DNA of 64,000 nt, taken from the NCBI GenBank assembly GCA_963728855.1, contig CAVSLN010000007.1:930001-994000 (forward strand), read 5' to 3'. The DNA is from AC-43 sp963728855. GTDB lineage: Bacteria > Actinomycetota > Actinomycetes > Mycobacteriales > Micromonosporaceae. Below the pieces are notes generated by a model, which ran no database searches, had not been told where the DNA came from, and worked only from the letters and a program-made list of their open reading frames with translations. Each line of letters opens with the position of its first letter. Positions within the stretch are counted from its first letter, which is position 1. Positions 1 to 7,632 of this stretch are shown piece by piece. Made by a program: the position numbers and the translations under genes.

Positions 1-63
1 CGACGGCGGGCGATCCTCGCCATGTGGCGCGACCGGCTCGGCGCCCTGCTGGAGCCGGCATGA
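1..63 (+). CDS. C-terminal end of an unidentified protein (partial)
   Basis: Only the last 20 codons are in the window, ending in a TGA that overlaps the next ATG by four bases (ATGA, 60-63). The tail is arginine- and leucine-rich (MWRDRLGALLEPA). A TetR-type regulator or another gene of the carboxylase cluster is conceivable from position, but 20 residues do not identify a family. The ATGA overlap suggests co-transcription with the following AtuA-like gene. Confidence 0.5.
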   Translation, partial: RRRAILAMWRDRLGALLEPA

Positions 64-1752
64 TCCGGATCGGCAACGCCTCCGGCTTCTACGGCGACCG
101 GCTGGCCGCCGTCGAGGAGATGCTCACCGGCGGCCAGCTCGACGTGCTGACCGGCGACTACCTCGCCGAGCTGCACCATGCTGATCCTGGGCCGGGACCG
201 GCAGCGCGACCCGGCGCTCGGCTACGCCCGGACGTTCCTGCGGCAGATGGAGTCGGGGCTGGGGCTCGCCCTGGAGCGCGGGGTCAAGGTGGTCACGAAC
301 GCCGGCGGGCTCAACCCCGCCGGGCTGGCGGCAGCGCTGGGGAAGCTCGCCGCGCGTATGGGCCTGGCACCCCGGATCGGGTACGTCACCGGTGACGAGC
401 TTCCCCTTTCGGGCGCGGTGGCGCGCAACGCGTACCTGGGCGCGTTCGGGATCGCGGAGTGCCTGGCGGCCGGCGCGGACATCGTGGTCACCGGGCGGGT
501 GACCGACGCGTCGCTCGTGGTCGGGCCGGCCATCGCCCGCTACGGCTGGGCGCGCACGGACTACGACGCGCTCGCCGGGGCGACCGTGGCGGGGCACATC
601 CTGGAGTGTGGCGCGCAGGCGACCGGCGGCAACTTCGCGTTCTTCACGGAGCTGAAGGACGCGCGCCATCCAGGCTTCCCGATCGCCGAGGTCGCGTCGG
701 ACGGTTCGTGCGTCATCACCAAGCACGAGGGTACGGGTGGGTCCGTCACCGTCGAGACGGTGACCGCCCAGCTGCTGTACGAGATCGGGCCTCCCGGGTA
801 CCTCGGCCCGGACGTCGTGGCGCACTTCGACAGCATCGCGCTGCACGGTGCCGGCCCGGACCGGGTGGCCGTCTCGGGTGTCCGGGGCAGCCCGCCGCCC
901 CCGACGCTCAAGGTCGGTACGGTCGCGCCAGGCGGGTACCGCAACGCGATGACGTTCGTGCTGACCGGACTGGACCTCGAGGCCAAGGCGCGACTGGTCG
1001 GCGAGCAGCTGGCCTGCGCCGTTGGTGCGCAAGGGCTTGAGCTGGTGCTCGCCCGTACCGACCACCCCGACGCGGACTCGACCGAGACGGCGAGCGCCCT
1101 GCTGCACGTACACCTGCGGGATCCTGACCCGGCGCGGGCCGGGCGGGCCTTCTCCCAGGCCGCCGTGGAGCTGATCCTCGCCTCCTACCCCGGCGCGACG
1201 GTAACCGCACCACCCGGTGACGCGGCCCCGGTCGGCATCTTCACGGCGGAGCTGGTCGGCCAGGCCGAGATCTCGCACGTCGCCGCGCTGCCGTCCGGTT
1301 CGCATGTTGTCATCCCGCCGCCCGCGTGGACGGAAACCGTTGCGGTGTCTGAGGTTTCGGCGTCCCCGCCACCGTCCCCGTCCCCGTCCCCGCCGCCGGC
1401 GCGGCGCGCCGCGACGCTGCGGGTGCCGCTCGGTACGGTCGTCGGTGCCCGTTCGGGCGACAAGGGTGGCGACGCGAACCTCGGCGTCTGGGCCCGTACC
1501 GGACCCGGCTACGACTGGCTGCGCGGCTACCTGACGGTCGCCGAACTGCGCCGGCTGCTGCCCGAGACCGCCGCGCTGGACATCGACCGGTACGAGCTGC
1601 CCAACCTGCGCGCGCTGAACTTCGTCATCCACGCGCTGCTCGGTGCCGGAGTGGCCGCCTCGACCCGGTTCGACCCGCAGGCCAAGGCCCTCGGTGAGTG
1701 GCTGCGCTGCCGCCTCGTCGATGTCCCCACCCATCTGGGAGAAACGCCATGA
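60..1752 (+). CDS. AtuA-family (DUF1446) protein with an N-terminal frameshift
   Basis: Relatives accompany acyl-CoA carboxylase genes in acyclic terpene and branched-chain acid catabolism; their exact reaction is unsettled. The natural start appears to be the ATG at 60, giving MIRIGNASGFYGDRLAAV, a typical family N-terminus. The frame breaks at about 174, where one extra C (gagctgCaccatg) moves the continuation MLILGRDRQRDP into another frame. From ATG 178 the frame is open for 524 codons to 1752 and contains the glycine-rich family core and a C-terminal domain beginning near GTVVGARSGDKGGDANLG, separated by a Pro/Ser linker. If the shift is real, translation could restart at 178 without about 39 residues that normally begin the fold. 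A sequencing error is equally possible. It is the first recognisable gene of the carboxylase operon. Confidence 0.75.
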
Positions 1753-1788
1753 GGACGCGCCGCCGGCAGGGAGGTAGTCAGCTCGCGC

Positions 1789-1823
1789 TACTCACGTGGG
1801 GTGTTCTTACTCACCATGTGAGT
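1789..1823 (+). promoter_or_regulatory. Candidate double operator (TACTCAC direct and inverted)
   Basis: A perfect inverted repeat ACTCAC-CAT-GTGAGT lies at 1809-1823, with another TACTCAC copy at 1789-1795, exactly 19 bp upstream of the TACTCAC that opens the palindrome. It stands between the AtuA-like gene and the carboxyltransferase start at 1862. The 15-bp palindrome with a short spacer suits a dimeric regulator such as a TetR-type repressor; that is inference. The same arrangement with the same 19-bp spacing recurs at 27875-27909. Confidence 0.55.
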
Positions 1824-1861
1824 GGCGCCGAAACAGCACCTGCCGTCGCCGGGGAGCACCG

Positions 1862-3469
1862 ATGCCCGTACTGACGTCTACTGTGGACACCCGCGCACCG
1901 TCCTTTGTGGACAATCGCGCCGCGATGCTGGCCCGGCTCGCCGAGCTGGACGAGGCGCTGGGCGCGGCGGCGGCCGGGGGCGGCCCGAGCTACGTGCAGC
2001 GCCACCACGCGCGCGGGAAGCTGCTACCCCGGGAACGGATCGAGCTGCTGCTTGACCGGGACGCACCGTTCCTTGAGCTGTGCCCGGTGGCCGCTTGGGG
2101 CACCGACTACCCGACGGGCGCCGGTGTCGTGGGCGGGATCGGCGTGGTGGAGGGCGTCGAGTGCGTCATCATCGCCAACGACCCGACGGTACGGGGCGGC
2201 GCGGTCAACCCGTACAGTCTCCGGAAAACCCAACGGCTGGGCCAGATCGCGGCCGAGAACCGGTTGCCGCTCATCAACCTCGTCGAGTCCGGTGGCGCGG
2301 ACCTGCCGTCCCAGTCCGAGATCTTCATCCCGGGCGGGCGGGTCTTCCGGGACCTCACGGCGCTGAGCGCGGCGCGGGTACCGACGGTCGCGGTGGTGTT
2401 CGGCAACGCCACGGCGGGCGGCGCGTACCTCCCCGGCATGTCCGACTACACCATCTTCGTCGAGGGGCAGGCGAAGGTCTTCCTGGCGGGGCCGCCGCTG
2501 GTGAAGATGGCCACCGGCGAGGAGACCGACGACGAGTCGCTCGGCGGCGCGGCGATGCACGCGACCACCTCGGGCCTCGCCGACTTCCTCGCGCGCGACG
2601 AGCGGGACGCGCTGCGCCTGGCGCGATCGGTGGTCCGCCGGCTCAACCGGCCGCGGCCCCCGCACCCGATCGGGGCGCCGCCGCGGTACGACCCCGAGGA
2701 GCTGCTCGGGATCCCGAGCGCGGACCAGCGCGTGCCGTACGACCCGCGGGAGGTCCTCGCCCGGGTGCTCGACGGCTCCGAGCTCGACGAGTTCAAGCCG
2801 CGCTACGGCACCGCGCTGGTGACCGGCTGGGGCGAGCTGTACGGGTACCCGGTCGGCGTGCTCGCCAACGCGCAGGGCGTGCTCTACTCCGCCGAGGCGC
2901 AGAAGGCGGCCCAGTTCATCCAGCTCGCCAACGCCTCGGACACCCCGCTGCTGTTCCTGCAGAACACCACCGGCTACATGGTCGGGTCCGCGTACGAGCA
3001 GGGCGGCATCATCAAGCACGGGGCACTGATGATCAACGCGGTGGCCAACTCGACGGTGCCGCACCTGACGGTGAACGTCGGCGCGTCGTACGGCGCCGGG
3101 AACTACGGCATGTGCGGGCGGGCGTTCGACCCCCGGTTCCTCTTCGCGTGGCCCAACGCGCGGTCCGCCGTGATGGGCGCGGCGCAGCTGGCCGGAACGC
3201 TGGAGATCGTGGCACGCCAAGCCGCGGCCGCCCGGGGGCGACCCTTCGACGAGGACGCGGCGGCGGGGGTACGCGCGATGGTCGAGCAGCAGATCGAGAC
3301 CGAGTCGGCCGCGCTGTTCCTCTCCGGGCGGCTCTACGACGACGGCGTGATCGACCCGCGGGACACCCGTACAGTGCTGGGGATCGCGCTTTCCGCCGTC
3401 CACAGTGGACACATCAAGGACAGTGGACAGTTCTCCGGCGCCGAGCGCTTCGGCGTCTTCCGGATGTGA
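1862..3469 (+). CDS. Acyl-CoA carboxylase, carboxyltransferase (beta) subunit
   Basis: Transfers a carboxyl group from carboxybiotin to an acyl-CoA, as in methylcrotonyl-, geranyl- or propionyl-CoA carboxylases. The 535-residue product has the two crotonase-like halves of the family: the first carries GGIGVVEGVECVIIANDPTV and the oxyanion-type GNATAGGAYLPGMSDY, the second TTGYMVGSAYEQGGIIKHGA and GASYGAGNYGMCGRAFDPRF. These features are closest to the methylcrotonyl/geranyl type. ATG 1862 was chosen because GGGGAG lies six bases upstream and the product then begins like its relatives (MPVLTSTVDTRAPSFVDNRA). The biotin-carrying subunit follows after seven bases, so the two should form one enzyme. 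The true acyl-CoA substrate cannot be read from the sequence. A GTCCACAGTGGAC palindrome lies in the 3' end (3398-3410). Confidence 0.93.
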   Translation: MPVLTSTVDTRAPSFVDNRAAMLARLAELDEALGAAAAGGGPSYVQRHHARGKLLPRERIELLLDRDAPFLELCPVAAWGTDYPTGAGVVGGIGVVEGVECVIIANDPTVRGGAVNPYSLRKTQRLGQIAAENRLPLINLVESGGADLPSQSEIFIPGGRVFRDLTALSAARVPTVAVVFGNATAGGAYLPGMSDYTIFVEGQAKVFLAGPPLVKMATGEETDDESLGGAAMHATTSGLADFLARDERDALRLARSVVRRLNRPRPPHPIGAPPRYDPEELLGIPSADQRVPYDPREVLARVLDGSELDEFKPRYGTALVTGWGELYGYPVGVLANAQGVLYSAEAQKAAQFIQLANASDTPLLFLQNTTGYMVGSAYEQGGIIKHGALMINAVANSTVPHLTVNVGASYGAGNYGMCGRAFDPRFLFAWPNARSAVMGAAQLAGTLEIVARQAAAARGRPFDEDAAAGVRAMVEQQIETESAALFLSGRLYDDGVIDPRDTRTVLGIALSAVHSGHIKDSGQFSGAERFGVFRM

Positions 3470-3476
3470 GGGCGCG

Positions 3477-5534
3477 ATGATTCGTCGTGGGCCGGCACTT
3501 GGGCCGGACCAGCAAGGCGGCGTTCGTCGTGGGCCGGCACTTGGGCCGGACCAGCAAGGCGGCGTTCGTCGTGGGCCGGCACTTGGGCCGGACCAGCAAG
3601 GCGGCGTTCGTCGGTTGCTGGTGGCCAACCGGGGCGAGATCGCCCGCCGGGTCTTCGCCACCTGCCGCGCGCTCGGCATCGAGACGGTCGCGGTGTACTC
3701 CGACGCCGACGCGCGCGCACCGCACGCGCGGGAAGCGGACCGGGCGGTACGGCTGCCGGGCAGCGCGCCGGCCGACACCTACCTGCGCGCCGACCTCATC
3801 GTCGCGGCCGCGCGGAAGACCGGGGCGGACGCGGTGCACCCCGGGTACGGCTTCCTCGCCGAGAACGCCGATTTCGCTTATGCCGTAACGGAAGCCGGGC
3901 TCATCTGGGTGGGGCCGCCGGCCGAGGCGGTCGCGGCGATGGGCGCCAAGGTCGAGGCGAAGCGGATCCTCGGCGCCGCGGGCGTACCCATGCTGCCGTC
4001 GCTCGCCGCGGGCCCCACGGGTCCGCCGGGAAGGGCAGCGCCGGTCATCCAATTTCCTGTTCTCGTCAAGGCGTCGGCGGGCGGGGGCGGGCGGGGCATG
4101 CGCATCGTGCGGGACGCCGCCGGGCTCCCCGACGCGCTGGCCGCCGCGCGGCGCGAGGCGGAAGCGGCCTTCGGCGACGGTACGGTCTTCTGCGAGCCCT
4201 ACCTCGAACGCGCCCGCCATGTCGAGGTCCAGGTGCTCGCCGACCGGCACGGTACGGTCCTCGCGCTGGGCGAGCGGGAGTGCTCCATCCAGCGCCGGCA
4301 CCAGAAGATCCTGGAGGAGTCCCCGTCGCCGGCGGTCGACCCGGCCCTGCGCGCCAAGCTGTTCGCGGCGGCCGTCGCGGCGGCCAAGGCGGTCGGGTAC
4401 GTGGGCGCCGGTACGGTCGAGTTCCTGCTCGCGTCCTCCGGCGACTTCTATTTCCTCGAAATGAACACCCGCCTGCAGGTGGAGCACCCGGTCACCGAGT
4501 GCGTGCTCGGCCTGGACCTGGTTGGCCTGCAGCTCCTCGTCGCCGAGGGGCACCCGCTGCCGGAGCCGCCGCCCGCGCGCGGCCACGCCATCGAGGTACG
4601 CCTGTATGCCGAGGACCCTTCGAACGGCTGGCTCCCGTCAACGGGTACGCTGCACCGCTTCGCGGTACCCGGCGTGGCCGCGCGGTTCGGACCGCTGGCG
4701 CAGCCCGGGACCAGGCTGGACGCGGGTGTCGAGGACGGCTGCGAGCTCGGGGTGCACTACGACCCCATGCTCGCCAAGCTCATCGCGTGGGCGCCGACAC
4801 GCGCCGAGGCGGCCCGGCTGCTGGCCGGTACCCTGGCCCGCGCTCAGGTCCACGGCGTGACGACGAACCGTGACCTCCTTGTCCGGGTCCTGCGCGACGC
4901 CGAGTTCCTCGCGGGCGACACCGATACCGGGTACCTCGACCGGCACCCTTCGCTCGCCGAGCCGCTGGTGTCCACAGTGGACGGTTATGCGCTGGCCGCC
5001 GCGCTCGCCTCGGCCGCCGGACGGGCCGGTCGGTTCCCTTCGGGCTGGCGCAACCTCGCCGCGCACCCGCAGAGCGTCTCCTACGCTGACGGCGTTGACG
5101 TCACCTACCGCCTCGACCGGGGCGGCGCGCTCGTCGAGCCGGCCGGCGTCACGCTCCTCGACGCCGCGCCGGACCGGGTGAGCCTGGAGGCCGACGGGGT
5201 GCGGGCGGCGTACGACGTGCACCGGGTCGGCGATGTGTCCTATGTGGACGGTCCCGACGGTACGGTCGTGCTGACCGAGCTGCCCCGCTTCCCGCTCCCC
5301 GCGGCGCAGGCGCCGCGGGGCTCCCTCGTCGCGCCGCTGCCGGCGGTGGTGGGCCGGGTGGCGACCTCGACCGGCGCGCGGGTGGGCGCCGGTGACCTCC
5401 TGCTGACGCTCGAAGCCATGAAGCTGGAGCACCCCGTACTCGCCCCGCACGCCGGAACCGTCGCCGACGTGGCAGTGCGCGCGGGGCAGCAGGTCGACGT
5501 GGGCACCGTACTCGCCACCATCAACCCGGAGTAG
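3477..5534 (+). CDS. Acyl-CoA carboxylase alpha subunit (biotin carboxylase and biotin carrier)
   Basis: Carboxylates biotin with ATP and bicarbonate and passes the carboxyl group to the neighbouring beta subunit. The 685-residue product has the biotin-carboxylase N-terminal fold (LLVANRGEIARRVFATCRAL), an ATP-grasp domain with the glycine-rich KASAGGGGRGMRIV loop, the active-site stretch FLEMNTRLQVEHPVTE, and a C-terminal biotinyl domain with LEAMKLEHPV, whose lysine is biotinylated. The start is odd: ATG ATT is followed by three in-frame 42-bp repeats (residues 3-44) before the normal RRLLVANRGE. Removing 126 bp would restore an ordinary MIRRLLVANRGE start. The tail faces away from the core and is probably tolerated. 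Seven bases separate it from the beta subunit, and the acyl-CoA dehydrogenase follows. Confidence 0.94.
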   Translation: MIRRGPALGPDQQGGVRRGPALGPDQQGGVRRGPALGPDQQGGVRRLLVANRGEIARRVFATCRALGIETVAVYSDADARAPHAREADRAVRLPGSAPADTYLRADLIVAAARKTGADAVHPGYGFLAENADFAYAVTEAGLIWVGPPAEAVAAMGAKVEAKRILGAAGVPMLPSLAAGPTGPPGRAAPVIQFPVLVKASAGGGGRGMRIVRDAAGLPDALAAARREAEAAFGDGTVFCEPYLERARHVEVQVLADRHGTVLALGERECSIQRRHQKILEESPSPAVDPALRAKLFAAAVAAAKAVGYVGAGTVEFLLASSGDFYFLEMNTRLQVEHPVTECVLGLDLVGLQLLVAEGHPLPEPPPARGHAIEVRLYAEDPSNGWLPSTGTLHRFAVPGVAARFGPLAQPGTRLDAGVEDGCELGVHYDPMLAKLIAWAPTRAEAARLLAGTLARAQVHGVTTNRDLLVRVLRDAEFLAGDTDTGYLDRHPSLAEPLVSTVDGYALAAALASAAGRAGRFPSGWRNLAAHPQSVSYADGVDVTYRLDRGGALVEPAGVTLLDAAPDRVSLEADGVRAAYDVHRVGDVSYVDGPDGTVVLTELPRFPLPAAQAPRGSLVAPLPAVVGRVATSTGARVGAGDLLLTLEAMKLEHPVLAPHAGTVADVAVRAGQQVDVGTVLATINPE
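3483..3608 (+). repeat. Three tandem 42-bp repeats inserted in frame at the start of the biotin carboxylase gene
   Basis: Three identical 42-bp units encode RRGPALGPDQQGGV three times. They start right after codon 2 and end at the CGT CGG codons that begin the conserved protein. The unit contains GGGCCGGCACTTGGGCCGG and GACCAGCAAGGCGGCG. The first unit of the kinase array at 28716-28799 differs at 4 of 42 positions, and the single unit at 14358-14399 at 8 of 42. Because 42 is a multiple of three and no frame has a stop, the host gene stays open. I see no transposase and no clear terminal inverted repeats. Confidence 0.92.
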
Positions 5535-5548
5535 AAAGGCCGCCGCGC

Positions 5549-6709
5549 ATGGACTTCGACGACACTTCCGAGCAGCGGCAGCTGCGCGAGGCGGTGGCCG
5601 CGCTCGGCCGCCGGTACGGCCACGGGTACTACGTCGAGAAGGCGAAGTCGGGCGGCCACACCACCGAGCTGTGGAACGAGGCCGGCAAGCTCGGCTACGT
5701 CGGGGTGAGCATCCCGGCCGAGTACGGCGGCGGGGGCGGCGGCATCACCGACCTCGCCATCGTGTGCGAGGAGCTGGCCGCGGCCGGCTCCCCGCTGCTG
5801 CTGCTCGTCGTCTCCCCCGCGATCGCGGGCACGATCCTGGCGCGGCACGGCACCGAGGCGCAGCGGCGCCGGTACCTGCCCGGCATCGCCGACGGTACGA
5901 CGAAGGTGGTCTTCGCGATCACCGAACCGGAAGCCGGCTCCAACTTCCACCGGCTCGGTACGGTCGCCCGGCGCGACGGGGACGGCTGGGTCCTGGGCGG
6001 ACGCAAGTGCTTCATCTCCGGCGTGGACCAGGCGGGGTACGTGCTCGTGGTCGCCCGTACCGCCGATGAGGCCGCCGGAAAGCTCAAGCCGGCGCTGTTC
6101 CTCGTGCCCACCGACGCGCCCGGCCTCACCATGTCCCAGCTGGACATGGAGATCGTCGCCACCGACAAGCAGTTCCTGCTCTACCTCGACGACGTACGGC
6201 TGCCGGCCGACGCGCTCGTCGGTGAGGATCCGGACGTCGGGCTGCCCGCGCTGTTCTCCGGGCTCAACCCCGAGCGCATCACGATCGCCGCGGGCTCGGC
6301 CGGCACCGCCCGGTACGCCCTGGCCCGCGCCGCCGGCTACACGAGCACCCGCAGCGTCTGGGGCCGCCCGATCGGTACCCACCAAGGGGTGGCGCATCCC
6401 CTCGCCCACGCCCAGATCCAGGTCGAGCTGGCCCGGCTCATGGTGGCCAAGGCCGCCGCGCTCTACGACGCCGGCCGGGACCTGGAGGCCGGTACGGCCG
6501 CTAACATGGCCAAGTACGCCACCGCCGAGGCGGCCGCGCTCGCCGTGGATACCGCGATCCAGTCGATGGGCGGCAACGGGATGACCACCGAGTACGGGGT
6601 CGCTACGCTGCTCGGGATGACCCGGGCCACCCGGATCGCCCCGGTGTCCCGCGAGATGATCCTCAACTTCGTGGCCCAGCACGTCCTCAAGCAGGATCGC
6701 TCGTACTGA
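5549..6709 (+). CDS. Acyl-CoA dehydrogenase family protein
   Basis: FAD enzyme that oxidises an acyl-CoA to the 2-enoyl-CoA, the step normally before or beside the carboxylation done by the two upstream subunits. The 386-residue length fits the family. Visible family features are FAITEPEAGSNFHRLGT in the middle beta domain, GGRKCFISG, the FAD/helix segment GSAGTARYALARAAGYTSTR and the C-terminal MGGNGMTTEYGVATLLGMTR. The start at 5549 follows AGAAAGG. In terpene-utilisation clusters the equivalent enzyme is citronellyl-CoA dehydrogenase, in leucine breakdown isovaleryl-CoA dehydrogenase; the sequence alone does not choose. The gene is 14 bases after the biotin carboxylase gene and 14 bases before a ruined methyltransferase gene. 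Confidence 0.9.
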   Translation: MDFDDTSEQRQLREAVAALGRRYGHGYYVEKAKSGGHTTELWNEAGKLGYVGVSIPAEYGGGGGGITDLAIVCEELAAAGSPLLLLVVSPAIAGTILARHGTEAQRRRYLPGIADGTTKVVFAITEPEAGSNFHRLGTVARRDGDGWVLGGRKCFISGVDQAGYVLVVARTADEAAGKLKPALFLVPTDAPGLTMSQLDMEIVATDKQFLLYLDDVRLPADALVGEDPDVGLPALFSGLNPERITIAAGSAGTARYALARAAGYTSTRSVWGRPIGTHQGVAHPLAHAQIQVELARLMVAKAAALYDAGRDLEAGTAANMAKYATAEAAALAVDTAIQSMGGNGMTTEYGVATLLGMTRATRIAPVSREMILNFVAQHVLKQDRSY

Positions 6710-6723
6710 CGGAAGGAGCCGGC

Positions 6724-7613
6724 ATGCCGGACGAGGAGAGTCGGGTCTACGAGCGCTTCCAGCTCATCGTCAACGGGCCCGCGCTGTTCCAGGCGGTGGC
6801 GAGCGCGCTGGAGCTCGACCTCTTCCGGTACCTCTCGCCCAGCATCCGCGGTCCGCCTCGCACGGTCCGGACAGCTGGCGGCACATTCTCCTTGGCTGGC
6901 AGCGCATCTACTACCCCGCGTTCGCGCACCTGACGTCCGCGCTGCGCAGCGGCACCAACACCGCGCTGGCCGCCTTCCCCGGCGACGAGCCTACGCTGTC
7001 GGCCGCCTGGCCCACGACCCGGAGCTGGAGACAATGATGCACCGGTCGATCGCGGCCGTCTCGCTGCGGAGCCTGCCCGGCCTGCTCGACCACCCCGAGC
7101 TGGCCACGGTCCGGCACCTGCTGGACGTCGCCGGCGGCAGCGGCGCCACCGCGAGCCGCGTCGCCGAGCGGTACCCGCACATCCGGATCACCGTCTTCGA
7201 CCTGCCCAGCGTCACCGAGCTCGCGCAGCACGGCGCCCTGCCCGACCGGGGTGACGATGCAGGGCGGCGACATGTTCACCGACCCCTTCCCCAGCGGTAT
7301 GGACGCCGTGCTGTTCAGCCACGTCCTGGAGATCTTCTCCGCCGACCAGGCGCGCTTCCTGGTGGCGAAGGCGTTCGAGGCGCTGCCGGCCGGTGGGCGG
7401 CTGTTCCTCTTCGGCTACCGGTCAACGGAGTCCGAGGACGGCGGCGTGCTGGCGGCCCGCCTGTCGCTCTACTTCAACGTCCTGGCGAGCGGCGAAGGGA
7501 TGGCCTACCCGCCCGGGGAGTACGAGGACTGGTCGCGGGAGGCCGGCTGTACGGACATCCGGTCGTACACCGGGCTGCCGTACGAGCACGGCCTCACCGT
7601 CGGAACGAGATGA
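6724..7613 (+). pseudogene. O-methyltransferase remnant (internal deletion and two frameshifts)
   Basis: The start has a good ribosome site (GGAAGGAG) and MPDEESRVYERFQLIVNGPALFQAVASALELDLFRYLSP, which matches the dimerisation region of small-molecule O-methyltransferases. Most of the winged-helix region is then missing; the sequence resumes out of frame at about 6870 with DSWRHILLGWQRIYYPAFAH. A one-base loss near 6999 (EPTL to GRLAHDPELETMMHRSIA) and a one-base gain near 7250 (FDLPSVTELAQ to VTMQGGDMFTDPFP) follow. The SAM-binding motif LLDVAGGSGATASRVAERYP is intact at the DNA level. Three independent lesions make a functional product very unlikely. It was probably the last gene of the carboxylase operon and ends 19 bases from a convergent glycoside hydrolase gene. 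Confidence 0.85.
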
Positions 7614-7632
7614 CGCGCCCCCCACTGTCCAC

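Noticed and set aside
124..1734. Long open frame antisense to the AtuA-like gene (536 codons)
   Set aside because: Arg/Gly-rich shadow of a GC-rich gene, no family features, no ribosome site.
1749..1873. 41-codon frame starting at the AtuA stop (ATGA) and covering the operator
   Set aside because: No ribosome site, no family, and it would run across the carboxyltransferase start; the palindromic DNA is better explained as an operator.
3483..3608. 42-bp repeats as an insertion sequence or integron site
   Set aside because: No transposase or integrase, no inverted ends and no target duplication beyond the unit itself.
2024..3778. Long antisense frame across the carboxyltransferase gene
   Set aside because: Third-position GC artefact; the tripled stretch at its beginning is only the 42-bp repeat read on the other strand.
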